The notes under the pieces were generated by a model, which was not told the origin of the DNA, ran no database searches, and saw nothing but the letters and a program-made list of their open reading frames with translations. A DNA stretch of 64,000 nucleotides from Leisingera aquaemixtae (GTDB lineage: Bacteria > Pseudomonadota > Alphaproteobacteria > Rhodobacterales > Rhodobacteraceae), in the NCBI RefSeq assembly GCF_019801145.1, contig NZ_JAHVJQ010000006.1, positions 186,001 through 250,000 on the forward strand, given 5' to 3'. Position 1 is the stretch's first letter. Every line of letters starts with the position of its first letter. Below are positions 22,517 through 31,913 of this stretch, piece by piece. Position numbers and translations under genes: made by a program.

Positions 22517-24336
22517 TACTCCTCCATCGCCTCCAGCTCATCAATGAAGCCGGAGATCATGCTGAGGCCCTTGTCCCAGAATTTCGGATCGGTGGCATCG
22601 AGGCCAAAGGGCGCCAGCAGCTCCTTGTGGTGCTTGGAGCCGCCCGCCTTGAGCATCTCGAAATACTTGTCCTCGAAGCCCTCTGCGCCGCTGGCGTAGA
22701 CAGAATAGAGCGCGTTCACCAGCCCGTCGCCAAAGGCATAGGCGTAGACATAGAAGGGCGAATGCACGAAGTGGGGGATGTAGGCCCAAAAGGTCTCGTA
22801 CCCGTCCATGTATTCAAAGGCTTCGCCCAAGCTTTCCGCCTGCACCGACATCCAGATGGCGTTGATGTCATCCGGGGTCAGCTCACCCTCGGCTCGGGCG
22901 GCGTGCAGCTTGCATTCGAAGTCATAGAAGGCGATCTGGCGCACAACCGTGTTGATCATGTCCTCGACCTTGCCCGCCAGCAGCACCTTGCGCTGCTCTT
23001 TGGTTTCGGCCTTGTCAAGCATCTTGCGGAAGGTGAGCATCTCGCCGAACACGGACGCGGTCTCCGCCAGGGTCAGCGGGGTGGAGGAGAGCATCTCGCC
23101 CTGTTCCGCCGCCAGCACCTGGTGCACGCCGTGGCCCAGCTCATGCGCCAGGGTCATCACGTCGCGCGGCTTGCCCAGATAATTCAGCATCACATAGGGG
23201 TGCACGTTGGTGACGGTCGGATGGGCAAAGGCGCCGGGGGCCTTGCCGGGCTTCACGCCGGCGTCGATCCAGCCTTTGGAGAAAAACGGCGCGGCGATCT
23301 CCCCCATGCGGGGATCAAAGGCGTCATAGGCCTCCATCACCGTCTTTTCGGCCTCATCCCAGCCAATCGTGCGGGTGTCTTCCAGCGGCAGCGGCGCGTT
23401 GCGGTCCCAGACCTGCATCACATCCAGCCCCAACCATTTGCGCTTCAGCTCGTAGTAGCGGTGGCTGAGCTTGGGGTAGGCAGCAACCACCGCCTCGCGC
23501 AGCGCCTCGACGACCTCGGGCTCCACGTCGTTGGACAGGTGGCGGCCGGTCTGCGGGCTGGGCATGCCGCGCCAGCGGTCGATGATTTCCTTTTCCTTGG
23601 CTTGCGTGTTGTGGACGCGGGCAAAGGTCTTGATGTTCTCGCTGAACACGCGGGCCAATTCGCGGGCCGCGGCCTCGCGCTTGCTGCGGTCCTGCTCGGT
23701 CAGCAGGTTCAGGGTGCCCTCGATGTTCAGCTCTTCGCCGTTCACGGTGAAGGTGAGGCCCGCGATGGTCTCGTCGAACAGCTTCTCCCAGGCGTCGCCG
23801 ACGATGCCGAGATCGTGCATGAACTTCTCCAGCTCGTCCGACAGCTGGTAGGGTTTCATCGCGCGGATGCGGCGGAACACACTGGCATAGCGGGCAAGCT
23901 CCGCATTGGCGGCCAGATGCGCCTGCATCGCGTCGTCTTCGATCCGGTTCAGCTCCAGCGTGAAGAACACCAGGGGGGTGGTGGCGATGGTGACCTTCTC
24001 CTGGCAGTCTGACAGGAAGGCGGCGCGGTCGGCGTCGGTGGTCAGCTGGTAATAACGCAGGCCGGCAAAGGACATGATGCGGCCGGCGATGTTGTTGATC
24101 TTCTCATTGCGCTGCACGCATTCCAGCAGCCCGTCTGCATCCAGATCCGCCAGCTTGCCCTCGTAATCGGCGGCAAAGGCGGCGCATTCCTTCTCCAGCC
24201 AGTCCAGGTCGCGGGCCAGTTCGGGGGCGTCCTCAGACGCATAAAGATCGCTGAGGTCCCATTCCGGCAGATCGCCGAGGCCGCCGGAACCGGCAGTGGC
24301 GTTTGCGTCGCGAACGGGGAAGGGAAGCTGGAACAT
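22516..24336 (-). CDS. pepF: M3 family oligoendopeptidase (PepF type)
   Basis: A 606-residue cytosolic zinc metallopeptidase. The HExxH motif occurs as LAHELGHGVHQ near residue 395, and the distal metal-ligand glutamate is in LAETASVFGEML. Length fits PepF oligoendopeptidases, which cut short peptides. The ATG at 24336 is preferred to 24351 because AGGAGC lies five bases before it. It is the first gene of a three-gene operon with a GNAT and a small membrane protein. Confidence 0.94.
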   Translation of the reverse strand: MFQLPFPVRDANATAGSGGLGDLPEWDLSDLYASEDAPELARDLDWLEKECAAFAADYEGKLADLDADGLLECVQRNEKINNIAGRIMSFAGLRYYQLTTDADRAAFLSDCQEKVTIATTPLVFFTLELNRIEDDAMQAHLAANAELARYASVFRRIRAMKPYQLSDELEKFMHDLGIVGDAWEKLFDETIAGLTFTVNGEELNIEGTLNLLTEQDRSKREAAARELARVFSENIKTFARVHNTQAKEKEIIDRWRGMPSPQTGRHLSNDVEPEVVEALREAVVAAYPKLSHRYYELKRKWLGLDVMQVWDRNAPLPLEDTRTIGWDEAEKTVMEAYDAFDPRMGEIAAPFFSKGWIDAGVKPGKAPGAFAHPTVTNVHPYVMLNYLGKPRDVMTLAHELGHGVHQVLAAEQGEMLSSTPLTLAETASVFGEMLTFRKMLDKAETKEQRKVLLAGKVEDMINTVVRQIAFYDFECKLHAARAEGELTPDDINAIWMSVQAESLGEAFEYMDGYETFWAYIPHFVHSPFYVYAYAFGDGLVNALYSVYASGAEGFEDKYFEMLKAGGSKHHKELLAPFGLDATDPKFWDKGLSMISGFIDELEAMEE

Positions 24337-24492
24337 GGGGGCTCCTGTCATGAGAAATGCTTTGACCCAACATCTAAGGGCGGGCTTGCGGGATCACAAG
24401 CAGCCGGCTGCGGAACCGGGAGAGAATGGCAGAAGCGGGTAAGGGCCTCGTAAACGGTGCGTGCGCAGCCTGCGCAACGGGGCAGCGGAGAG

Positions 24493-25455
24493 TCAGCGGC
24501 TGTACTGGTCAAACAGGCGGCACATGCGGGAAAACACGCGGGTTCGGATTTCCGGGGTTTCCATCATCACCTCGTGCTGGGCGCCCTTGATCAGCTCCAG
24601 CTCGCCGCCCGGCCAGCGGTTCATGCGGTCGTGGACCGCCTCTGGATTGACGATCTGCTCTTCGGTGCCCAGGAAGGTGATGCAGGGCAGGGCAGGCGAG
24701 GGCATGGCTGCCAGTTCGGCGCATTCCTGCAGGCTGACACGCAGCCATTGGATGGTGGGGCCGCCAAGCGCCAGATCGGGCTGGGCCGCCAGCTGAGCAT
24801 GCATCAGCCGGTACATCTCGGGGTCTGTGGTCAGCGTGTTGCCCTCAAACGGCGTGATCTGAACATACTGATCCAGCGCGGTGGTCGGCAGCAGCCGTTT
24901 GTCCAGCCGCAGATACGGCGCGATGCTGCCCAGGAGGCTGGCAAGCGGCCGCAGCAGCGGTGGGATCTGGATGCCCCACATCGGGCCGGTGAAACAGCAG
25001 GAATTGACTTCCAGCCCCTCGATCAGCGCCCGCAGGCCGATAGCGCCGCCCATCGAATGGCCAACCAGGTGCCAGGGCCGTGGCAGCTCCAGCTGCGCGG
25101 CCAGCGCGGCCAGCGCCTGCACATCTTTCTGAAAATCGGTGAAATGCCCGACATGGCCCAGCCGCCGTTCCGCCAGCATTCGCCCGGACAGCCCCTGGCC
25201 GCGCCAGTCAACCGTCAGGGTGGCATAGCCGCGGGCGGCAAACTCCGCCGCGGCGAGCCCGTATTTTTCGACATACTCGGTGCGCCCCGGGAACAGCAGG
25301 ACCGTGCCCTTTGCCTCCCCGTCCGGGCGCCAGTGGCCCGCGCGGATGCGCAGGCCATCCGATGTGTGCACCCAATGGGCTGCGCCGCCCGCCGGTCCCC
25401 GCGCGATCTCCGCGAACAGGGGGGCGGGCTGCAGATCCACCGGGGTTCCGTCCAT
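24493..25455 (-). CDS. alpha/beta hydrolase, lysophospholipase/monoglyceride lipase type
   Basis: A 320-residue hydrolase of the serine aminopeptidase/PldB type. Features are LFPGRTEYVEKY (about residues 54-65), TVDWRGQGLSGR, the nucleophile elbow GHSMGG near residue 131, a later acid region, and a C-terminal GAQHEVMMET with the catalytic histidine. It probably cleaves lysophospholipids or monoacylglycerols. Its start overlaps the stop of the SCP2-domain gene (TGATG), implying coupled lipid functions. Confidence 0.88.
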   Translation of the reverse strand: MDGTPVDLQPAPLFAEIARGPAGGAAHWVHTSDGLRIRAGHWRPDGEAKGTVLLFPGRTEYVEKYGLAAAEFAARGYATLTVDWRGQGLSGRMLAERRLGHVGHFTDFQKDVQALAALAAQLELPRPWHLVGHSMGGAIGLRALIEGLEVNSCCFTGPMWGIQIPPLLRPLASLLGSIAPYLRLDKRLLPTTALDQYVQITPFEGNTLTTDPEMYRLMHAQLAAQPDLALGGPTIQWLRVSLQECAELAAMPSPALPCITFLGTEEQIVNPEAVHDRMNRWPGGELELIKGAQHEVMMETPEIRTRVFSRMCRLFDQYSR

Positions 25456-25745
25456 CAGGCCAGTGCCGAGGCGAGCTGCATCGCCGTGCCCATGTCGCCG
25501 TCAATGGTCAGCTTGCCGGACATGAAGGCGGCAGTCGGGTTCAGGTCGCCTTCCAGGATCGACTGGAAGGTGTCGGCGTCGGCGGACATGGTCACATCCG
25601 CCTCTTCGTCGGCGACGCGGGCGCCTGCGCTGTCCAGCATGATGGCGCCCAGGCCTTCGATCTGGAATTTGGCGGAGGCGGTGAATTCGCCTGCGTCCAG
25701 TTTGCCGTTCAGGGCTTCTGCCGCCTGCTCAAGGGTAACGCTCAT
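25455..25745 (-). CDS. SCP2 sterol-binding domain protein
   Basis: A 96-residue single SCP2-type domain. It contains the typical AKFQIEGLGAIMLD strand pair and the C-terminal FMSGKLTIDGDMGTAMQL, the pattern of sterol carrier/lipid-binding proteins such as those linked to acyl-CoA metabolism. The ATG at 25745 starts the domain; longer in-frame starts add no conserved sequence. It forms a two-gene unit with the lipase-like hydrolase downstream, suggesting lipid binding and hydrolysis together. Confidence 0.9.
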   Translation of the reverse strand: MSVTLEQAAEALNGKLDAGEFTASAKFQIEGLGAIMLDSAGARVADEEADVTMSADADTFQSILEGDLNPTAAFMSGKLTIDGDMGTAMQLASALA

Positions 25746-25844
25746 ATCGGTCCTCAATCTGTTTGGCGCGCTTATAGCACAAACCTGTGAAGCCATAGCA
25801 GCTAATACTGGAAAATGCAGCGCGCGGGATTACACTGGGGTATC

Positions 25845-26411
25845 ATGCTGGCAAATTTCCCAAAGCTCAAAGCTATCGTGGCGGCAGCGGCGGCCACTGC
25901 CGCGCTATCCCTGTCCGGAAGCGGCGCGGCGCAGCAGCTTACCGCCGAGGTCCTGCTGCAGGACCTGGCGCAATCGGAGAAGTCCGAGGCTGCAGCGATC
26001 GACCGCGAGCTGCAGGCGCTGTGGGCCAGGAGCGGCTCTCCGGCGATGGATCTGCTGCTGCGGCGGGGACGCGACGCAATGGAGCGCGGCGACCTGCAGG
26101 AGGCGGTGGAGCATCTGACCGCGCTGACAGATCACGCGCCGGAATTCGCCCGCGGCTGGTACGAACGCGCGCGGGTCTATTTCGAGATCGGCCTCTACGG
26201 CCCTTCAATAGCGGATCTGGAACGGTCGCTGGCGCTGAACCCGCAGGATTACAACGCGATCTATGCGCTGGGCGTGGTGTTTGAGCAGTTCCGCCAGCCG
26301 GAGCGCGCCTATGAGGCCTACCAGCGCGCCAAGGCTATACATCCGCACCACGAGGAAGTAAGCAGCGCCCTCGAACGTCTGAAGCCCTCTATCGAGGGCA
26401 GGGAACTGTAA
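25845..26411 (+). CDS. exported TPR protein
   Basis: A 188-residue protein with a signal peptide (cleavage near AAQQ, about residue 30). It has at least two to three tetratricopeptide repeats: the EAVEHLTALTDHAPEFARGW, SIADLERSLALNPQDYNAIY and RAYEAYQRAKAIHPHHEEV units. The ATG at 25845 gives a clean signal peptide. TPR domains bind partner proteins; the partner is unknown. It lies 28 bases before the helicase gene and may be cotranscribed with it. Confidence 0.88.
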   Translation: MLANFPKLKAIVAAAAATAALSLSGSGAAQQLTAEVLLQDLAQSEKSEAAAIDRELQALWARSGSPAMDLLLRRGRDAMERGDLQEAVEHLTALTDHAPEFARGWYERARVYFEIGLYGPSIADLERSLALNPQDYNAIYALGVVFEQFRQPERAYEAYQRAKAIHPHHEEVSSALERLKPSIEGREL

Positions 26412-26439
26412 GCCCCTTTGGGGCGCGGGGGCTGAAGAT

Positions 26440-29394
26440 ATGGCAAGCGCATCGCGGATCGTGGCCGTCCTGGGCCCGACCAATACCGGCAAAACCCATT
26501 ATGCCATCGAACGGATGCTGGGCTACCGCACCGGGGTGATGGGCTTTCCGCTGCGCCTGCTGGCGCGCGAGGTCTACGACAAGGTCGTGGCGGCACGCGG
26601 GCCTTCGGTGGTGGCGCTGGTCACCGGCGAGGAGCGCATTGTGCCGCCCCGGGCGCAGTACTGGATCTGCACGGTGGAGGCGATGCCGGAGGGCATGGGC
26701 TGCGACTTCCTGGCCATCGACGAGATCCAGCTTTGCGCCGACCCGGAGCGCGGCCATGTGTTCACCGACCGGCTGCTGCGCGCCCGCGGCACCCAAGAGA
26801 CGCTGTTCCTGGGCGCCGACACCATGCGCGGGCCGATCTCGGCGCTGGTGCCGGGCGTCGAATTCCACCGCCGCGAGCGGATGTCCGATCTGGTCTATGC
26901 GGGTTCGAAAAAGATCAGCCGGATGCCGCCGCGCACCGCCATCGTCGGGTTTTCGGTCGACAGCGTCTATGCGATTGCCGAGCTGATCCGCCGCCAGAAG
27001 GGCGGCGCGGCAGTGGTGATGGGCGCGCTTTCCCCGCGGACGCGGAATGCCCAGGTGGCGCTGTATCAGAATGGGGAGGTCGACTACCTGGTTGCCACCG
27101 ATGCCATCGGCATGGGCCTCAACCTCGACATCGACCATGTGGCGTTTTCTTCTACCACCAAGTTCGACGGCCGCCGGATGCGCCCGCTGGCGCCCAATGA
27201 ACTGGCGCAGATCGCAGGCCGCGCAGGCCGGGGGATGAGCCACGGCACCTTTGGCGTCACCGGCGATGCCCGGCCGCTGGACGAGGGCACCGCCTCGGCG
27301 ATCATGAACCACCAGTTCACACCGCTGAAAAAGCTCAACTGGCGCTCTGCCGATCTGCAGTTCGGCACGGTCGAGGCGCTGATCAATGCGCTCGAATCAA
27401 GCCCGGCGAATGAAAACCTGACCAAGGCGCGCGAAGCCGATGATCTGGGTGCGCTGAAGATGCTGTCGCGGGAATCCGCCGTTATTGCCCGCACCACCAA
27501 TGCGCAATCGGTGAAACTGCTGTGGGATGTCTGCCGGATCCCGGATTTCCGCGGCATCTCCCATGCTGAGCACGCCTCGCTTCTGGGGGTGATTTTCGAG
27601 CATCTGCACGGCGGCGGGGTGGTGCCGGACGACTGGATGGCCCGCCAGATAAAGCGGATTGACCGCACCGACGGAAACATCGACACATTGTCCAAGCGTC
27701 TGGCATTTATCCGGACGTGGACATATGTCGCGCAGCGGAATGGCTGGCTGCGTGACGAAAGCCATTGGCGCGGGGAGACGCGCGCTGTAGAAGACAGGTT
27801 GTCAGATGCTCTGCATGAGCGCTTGACTCAGCGATTTGTGGACCGGCGCACGTCTGTGCTGTTGCGGCGGCTCAAACAGAAGGAGGCCCTTTTGGCCGAA
27901 GTGAATGACAAGGGTGAAGTGACGGTCGAAGGCGAATTCGTCGGCCGTCTGGAAGGGTTCCGGTTCAGCCCGGACAAAGGTGCGCAGGGTGCCGAGGCGA
28001 AAGCCTTGAAGGCGGCCTCGCTGCAGGCTTTGGCGCCGCAATTCCATCTGCGTGCGGACCGGTTCTACAACGCGCCCGACACCGAGATCGATTTTACCGA
28101 GCAGGGCGGCCTGATGTGGGGCGAGCACGCGGTGGGCAAGCTGGTTCCCGGCGCAGACGCGCTGAACCCGCGGATCGAGGTCTTCGTCGATGACGCCGCC
28201 GGGCCGGATGTTGCCCAGAAAGTCGAGCGCCGCCTGCTGCATTTCATCACCCGCAAGATCAACGCGCTGTTCGAGCCGCTGTTGAACCTGCAGAAGGATG
28301 AGGAGCTGACTGGCCTGGCGCGCGGCTTTGCCTTCCGCATGGTCGAAAACCTCGGCGTGCTGCCCCGTGCCGGTGTGGCGCAGGAGGTCAAGGACCTGGA
28401 TCAGGACGCCCGCGGCGCGCTGCGCAAGCATGGTATCCGGTTCGGCCAGTTCACCATCTTCATGCCGCTCTTGCTGAAGCCCGCGCCGACCCGTCTGCGC
28501 CTGGTGCTGTGGTCGCTGGCCAACGGCCTGCAGGACTTCCCCGAGGCGCCGCCGCCGGGCCTGGTCACCGTGCCGTCGATCAAGGACGCGCCCGAAGGCT
28601 ATGACACCATGTCCGGCTACCGTGCGGCAGGCGAGCGGATGATCCGCATCGACATGCTGGAGCGCCTGGCCGACATGCTGCGCAGCGAAGACAGCCGCGG
28701 CGGCTTTGAAGCCAAGGCCGACATGCTGTCGATCACCGGCATGACGCTGGAGCAGTTCGCCGATCTCATGCAGGGCCTGGGCTACAAGGCCGAGAAAGGC
28801 GAGCGCGAGAAGGTGAAGCCGGCCGATGCCGTGGTTGCCGAAACCGGCGCGCCTGCCGAAGGGCAGCCGGTGATGGATGCCGCCGCAGAGGCGGAGAGCA
28901 CCCCGGCCGCGGCACCGGCCGCCGAGGGCGAGCCTGCGCCGGCGGATGTGCCTGCCGGCACCGAAGCCATCGCGGACGAGGGCGTTGCCCCCATCGCCGA
29001 GGAGCCGGCCGAGCCGGCAGCCGAAGCGCCCGTTGCGGAAACGGCCGCGGATGAAACCCCGGTTGGCGAAGCTGCCGATGCGGCCGTCGACGCGCCGGAG
29101 GTGGAAGTCTTCTATACCTTCACCTGGGGCGGCAACCGCGGCGGACGCCAAGGCGGCGGCCAGCGCCAGCAGAACCGCCGCCCGCAGGGCGAGGGCAAGC
29201 CTGGCGGCAAGGGCAAGCCGCGCGGCGCCAAGGGCGGCGACCGCGGCGACCGCGGTAAGCCGGGCCGCAAGGGCGGTCCGCGCCAGGATCAGGGCGCCAA
29301 GACCTATTCCTCGCGTCCCGCCAAGAAGGAAAAGCAGATCGACCCCGACAACCCCTTTGCCGCAGCGCTGATGGGGCTGAAGCAGGGCGACTGA
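26440..29394 (+). CDS. Suv3-like RNA helicase with low-complexity C-terminal tail
   Basis: A 984-residue protein. The helicase core carries Walker A GPTNTGKTH at residues 9-17, the DEIQ motif (LAIDEIQLCAD), ATDAIGMGLNLDID and QIAGRAGRG. It resembles mitochondrial Suv3 helicases, which unwind RNA for the degradosome. From about residue 795 the protein changes to an Ala/Glu/Pro-rich segment, and from about 895 to a Gly/Arg/Lys-rich tail (RGGRQGGGQRQQNRRP), likely a disordered RNA-binding arm. It is 8 bases from an S4 RNA-binding gene, which fits RNA metabolism. Confidence 0.9.
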   Translation: MASASRIVAVLGPTNTGKTHYAIERMLGYRTGVMGFPLRLLAREVYDKVVAARGPSVVALVTGEERIVPPRAQYWICTVEAMPEGMGCDFLAIDEIQLCADPERGHVFTDRLLRARGTQETLFLGADTMRGPISALVPGVEFHRRERMSDLVYAGSKKISRMPPRTAIVGFSVDSVYAIAELIRRQKGGAAVVMGALSPRTRNAQVALYQNGEVDYLVATDAIGMGLNLDIDHVAFSSTTKFDGRRMRPLAPNELAQIAGRAGRGMSHGTFGVTGDARPLDEGTASAIMNHQFTPLKKLNWRSADLQFGTVEALINALESSPANENLTKAREADDLGALKMLSRESAVIARTTNAQSVKLLWDVCRIPDFRGISHAEHASLLGVIFEHLHGGGVVPDDWMARQIKRIDRTDGNIDTLSKRLAFIRTWTYVAQRNGWLRDESHWRGETRAVEDRLSDALHERLTQRFVDRRTSVLLRRLKQKEALLAEVNDKGEVTVEGEFVGRLEGFRFSPDKGAQGAEAKALKAASLQALAPQFHLRADRFYNAPDTEIDFTEQGGLMWGEHAVGKLVPGADALNPRIEVFVDDAAGPDVAQKVERRLLHFITRKINALFEPLLNLQKDEELTGLARGFAFRMVENLGVLPRAGVAQEVKDLDQDARGALRKHGIRFGQFTIFMPLLLKPAPTRLRLVLWSLANGLQDFPEAPPPGLVTVPSIKDAPEGYDTMSGYRAAGERMIRIDMLERLADMLRSEDSRGGFEAKADMLSITGMTLEQFADLMQGLGYKAEKGEREKVKPADAVVAETGAPAEGQPVMDAAAEAESTPAAAPAAEGEPAPADVPAGTEAIADEGVAPIAEEPAEPAAEAPVAETAADETPVGEAADAAVDAPEVEVFYTFTWGGNRGGRQGGGQRQQNRRPQGEGKPGGKGKPRGAKGGDRGDRGKPGRKGGPRQDQGAKTYSSRPAKKEKQIDPDNPFAAALMGLKQGD

Positions 29395-29401
29395 TCCGGC
29401 C

Positions 29402-29776
29402 ATGGCCGAAGGGGCGCCCAAGATCCGCATCGACAAGTGGCTGTGGCATGCGCGGTTTTTCAAAACCCGCAGCCTGGCCGCGAAACAGGTCAGTGCGGGC
29501 CATGTGCGCCTCAACGGCACCAAGGCCCTGAAACCGGCTCAGAACGTCACCCCGGGCGACGTTCTGACCTTTGCCCAGGCCAAGGTGATCCGCGTGGTGC
29601 GGGTGGAGGCCATCGGCGAGCGGCGCGGCCCGGCGCCGGAAGCGCAGGCGCTGTACTTCGACATGACGGAAAGGCAGGAAAAAGTTCCGGCCAATCCGAA
29701 GTTCGAGGGAAAAGGCCGCCCGGACAAAAAAGCCCGCAGGGCGCTTGATCTTACCCGCAAGCCCGAGGGCTTTTGA
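29402..29776 (+). CDS. S4-domain RNA-binding protein (Hsp15-like)
   Basis: A 124-residue protein. Residues 8-70 form an S4 domain (IRIDKWLWHARFFKTRSLAAK, VSAGHVRLNG). The C-terminal part is basic. It resembles heat-shock protein 15 (HslR), which binds free 50S subunits with stalled peptidyl-tRNA. It is closely spaced after the Suv3-like helicase gene, probably in the same operon. Confidence 0.9.
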   Translation: MAEGAPKIRIDKWLWHARFFKTRSLAAKQVSAGHVRLNGTKALKPAQNVTPGDVLTFAQAKVIRVVRVEAIGERRGPAPEAQALYFDMTERQEKVPANPKFEGKGRPDKKARRALDLTRKPEGF

Positions 29777-29838
29777 CGCCTTGAAGTGCAGCCGCGTCTG
29801 GATTAGCTAGGCGCAAACGGATAACGGGACTCGGTACA

Positions 29839-30177
29839 ATGACCTATGTCGTGACGGAAAACTGCATCGCCTGCAAATACACCGACTGTGTCGAGGTGTG
29901 CCCGGTGGACTGTTTTTATGAGGGTGAGAACACTCTGGTGATCCATCCCGACGAATGCATCGACTGCGGCGTCTGCGAACCGGAATGCCCGGCTGATGCG
30001 ATCCGCCCGGATACCGAGCCGGACATGGACAAATGGGTTGAGTTCAACCGCAAGTACGCCGAGCTGTGGCCGGTGATTGTCTCCAAGAAAGACCCGATGC
30101 CGGGTTACGAGGAGCGCGACGGCGAAGAGGGCAAGATGGAGAAGTATTTCTCCGAGGCGCCCGGCGAAGGCGGCTGA
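29839..30177 (+). CDS. fdxA: ferredoxin FdxA
   Basis: A 112-residue seven-iron ferredoxin. Cysteines at residues 9, 12, 17 and 21 begin the cluster region ([14 protein letters not shown]). The second set is in [12 protein letters not shown] at about residues 40-51, which together bind a [3Fe-4S] and a [4Fe-4S] cluster. A charged C-terminal extension follows. It is a soluble electron carrier. The fdxA-carD order is common in alphaproteobacteria. A terminator follows. Confidence 0.95.
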   Translation: MTYVVTENCIACKYTDCVEVCPVDCFYEGENTLVIHPDECIDCGVCEPECPADAIRPDTEPDMDKWVEFNRKYAELWPVIVSKKDPMPGYEERDGEEGKMEKYFSEAPGEGG

Positions 30178-30256
30178 TTCTCTGCCGCCAGGGGCGATGC
30201 CGCATTTGTGCGGAAAACCGCCGCATTGCACGGGGAATTTACGCCCCCTTGCCAGC

Positions 30257-30284
30257 AGGCCGCCTTTCGGGCGGCCCTGTTTTA
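30257..30284 (+). terminator. rho-independent terminator after fdxA
   Basis: GGCCGCC (30258-30264) pairs with GGCGGCC (30270-30276) around TTTCG, then a T-run after CTG. Confidence 0.8.
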
Positions 30285-30477
30285 TGATATACTTAAGGCG
30301 TAAATGACATAAACAATCGGAGTCCGCCCCCGGCGCACGCCTCTGGCGGTGCGCGTTATTGGGCGGTATTTCTGCGGAGAAAATGTCCTGGAACTGGTCA
30401 GAGCAAAATGACCGGAGCCGGGTGTTTTGTTCGCCTTAGTGCCGGTTCTGCCCGGCTGTGAGTGAGGAAAAACCTGT
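30285..30477. other. carD upstream region
   Basis: A non-coding stretch with an AT-rich segment near 30282-30316 that may hold the carD promoter, and a GCGCACGCC/GGCGGTGCGC hairpin-like inverted repeat at about 30333-30356. No regulator site was recognised. Confidence 0.35.
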
Positions 30478-30987
30478 ATGACCAAGTCGAAGAAGCTCGA
30501 ATTCCGCCCCAATGATTACGTGGTCTACCCGGCGCATGGCGTGGGTCAGATCATCTCGATCGAGGAGCAGGAAGTCGCTGGCTTTGCGCTGGAGCTTTTC
30601 GTGATCACCTTCGAAAAGGACAAGATGACCCTGCGGGTGCCGACCAACAAGGCAACTGAAGTGGGTATGCGTTCGCTGAGCTCGCCGGACGTGATCGACC
30701 AGGCGATGAAGACCCTCAAAGGCAAGGCCAAGGTCAAGCGCGCCATGTGGTCGCGCCGCGCTCAGGAGTATGAGCAGAAGATCAATTCCGGCGATCTGAT
30801 CTCAATCGCCGAGGTGGTGCGCGACCTGCACCGCACCGACGACCAGCGCGAGCAGAGCTACTCCGAGCGCCAGCTGTACGAAGCTGCGCTAGAGCGCCTG
30901 ACCCGCGAAGTGGCTGCCGTCTCCGGCAACGACGAGATCGCCGCGGCCAAGCAGGTGGATGAGGTTCTGACCTCCCGCGCTGCCTGA
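30478..30987 (+). CDS. carD: CarD family transcription regulator (CdnL type)
   Basis: A 169-residue protein. The N-terminal RNA polymerase-interacting Tudor-like domain includes NDYVVYPAHGVGQIISIEEQEVAG (about residues 11-34). A helical C-terminal DNA-binding part carries the MWSRRAQEYEQKINSGDL stretch. CarD/CdnL proteins stabilise open complexes at promoters such as those of rRNA and are usually essential. Length is normal. It has its own transcription unit with a terminator. Confidence 0.95.
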   Translation: MTKSKKLEFRPNDYVVYPAHGVGQIISIEEQEVAGFALELFVITFEKDKMTLRVPTNKATEVGMRSLSSPDVIDQAMKTLKGKAKVKRAMWSRRAQEYEQKINSGDLISIAEVVRDLHRTDDQREQSYSERQLYEAALERLTREVAAVSGNDEIAAAKQVDEVLTSRAA

Positions 30988-31010
30988 TCTTCCGGACCTA
31001 ATGACTGATG

Positions 31011-31040
31011 GGCCGTGCCTGAAAAGGCGCGGCCTTTTTC
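31011..31040 (+). terminator. rho-independent terminator after carD
   Basis: GGCCGTGCC (31011-31019) pairs with GGCGCGGCC (31026-31034) with one mismatch, followed by five T. Confidence 0.8.
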
Positions 31041-31054
31041 ATGGCCGGCCCGGT

Positions 31055-31813
31055 TCAGCCGCAGATGGCGAGGAGCGCAAGCAGCCCGGCAATCTCAGCC
31101 GCCTGCTGCGAGGCCCCCAGGATATCGCCGGTCTGGCCGCCGATCTTGGCCTTGGCCAGGGCGCCCAGGCACAGGGCGGCCGCGGCCATCGCCAGGGCCG
31201 CGCCCAAGGCCGCGCTGCCAATCAGCGGCAGCGACAGGGCAACCGCCAGCCCGGCTGCCAGCAGGCAGGGCAGGGCGCGGGGGCGGCCCACGGTTTGCGA
31301 CAGCCCCGCCGCCCGCGCATTGGGCAGCGCCGCCATCAGCGCGGGCATTGCGGCCCGGCTCATCATCGCCAGCGCCAGCAGCGGCCAGACCCCGGCCGCA
31401 TCCAGCAGCGCGGCAAGGGCGCTCCAGCGCAGGCCCAGCCCCAGGATCAGCGCAATCACCCCGTAGGCGCCAATGCGGCTGTCCTTCATGATCTCAAGCC
31501 GCCTCTCGCGGCTGAAACCGCCCCACAGCCCGTCGGCAGTATCCGCGAGCCCGTCTTCGTGCATGGCGCCTGTCAGCAAGACCTGCATTGCCAGCGCCAG
31601 ACCGGCCGCCACCATGGCGGGCAGGCCCGCCGCCAGCGCCAGCGCGGCCAGCAGCGCTGCGGGCAGCGCAACCGCGAGCCCGGCCAGCGGAAACGCCCAG
31701 ACCGCCCGGGACTGGCGCTGGAAGGCTTGCGGCGGCAGATGCGGCAGCGGCAGCCGGGTCAGCAGCACCAGCGCCAGCAGGATGTCTTTTGCCTGAATGT
31801 CGTTTTTTTGCAT
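31055..31813 (-). CDS. cobS: adenosylcobinamide-GDP ribazoletransferase CobS
   Basis: A 252-residue integral membrane protein with about six spans. It contains the family motif [16 protein letters not shown] near residues 83-98 and the following [18 protein letters not shown]. It joins adenosylcobinamide-GDP with alpha-ribazole (or its phosphate) in the last steps of B12 synthesis. It is divergent from cobT. No cobalamin riboswitch was recognised in the 100 bases between them. Confidence 0.94.
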   Translation of the reverse strand: MQKNDIQAKDILLALVLLTRLPLPHLPPQAFQRQSRAVWAFPLAGLAVALPAALLAALALAAGLPAMVAAGLALAMQVLLTGAMHEDGLADTADGLWGGFSRERRLEIMKDSRIGAYGVIALILGLGLRWSALAALLDAAGVWPLLALAMMSRAAMPALMAALPNARAAGLSQTVGRPRALPCLLAAGLAVALSLPLIGSAALGAALAMAAAALCLGALAKAKIGGQTGDILGASQQAAEIAGLLALLAICG

Positions 31814-31913
31814 TTGCGGGCCTATTGCAGTGCTTGCGGCAGGGCTGCCAGCGGGTAAACAGGGTGAAACCGCTTTATCCGCGTCACCCGCTCAGATGCA
31901 ACGAGGCTTTCCC

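Noticed and set aside
22627-24012. Long plus-strand open frame opposite pepF
   Set aside because: It is a shadow of the high-GC pepF gene. Its product is His/Gly/Val-rich with no family features, while the minus strand has a complete M3 peptidase.
31814-31913. Cobalamin riboswitch between cobS and cobT
   Set aside because: The gap is only 100 bases, and no recognisable B12-box sequence was seen.
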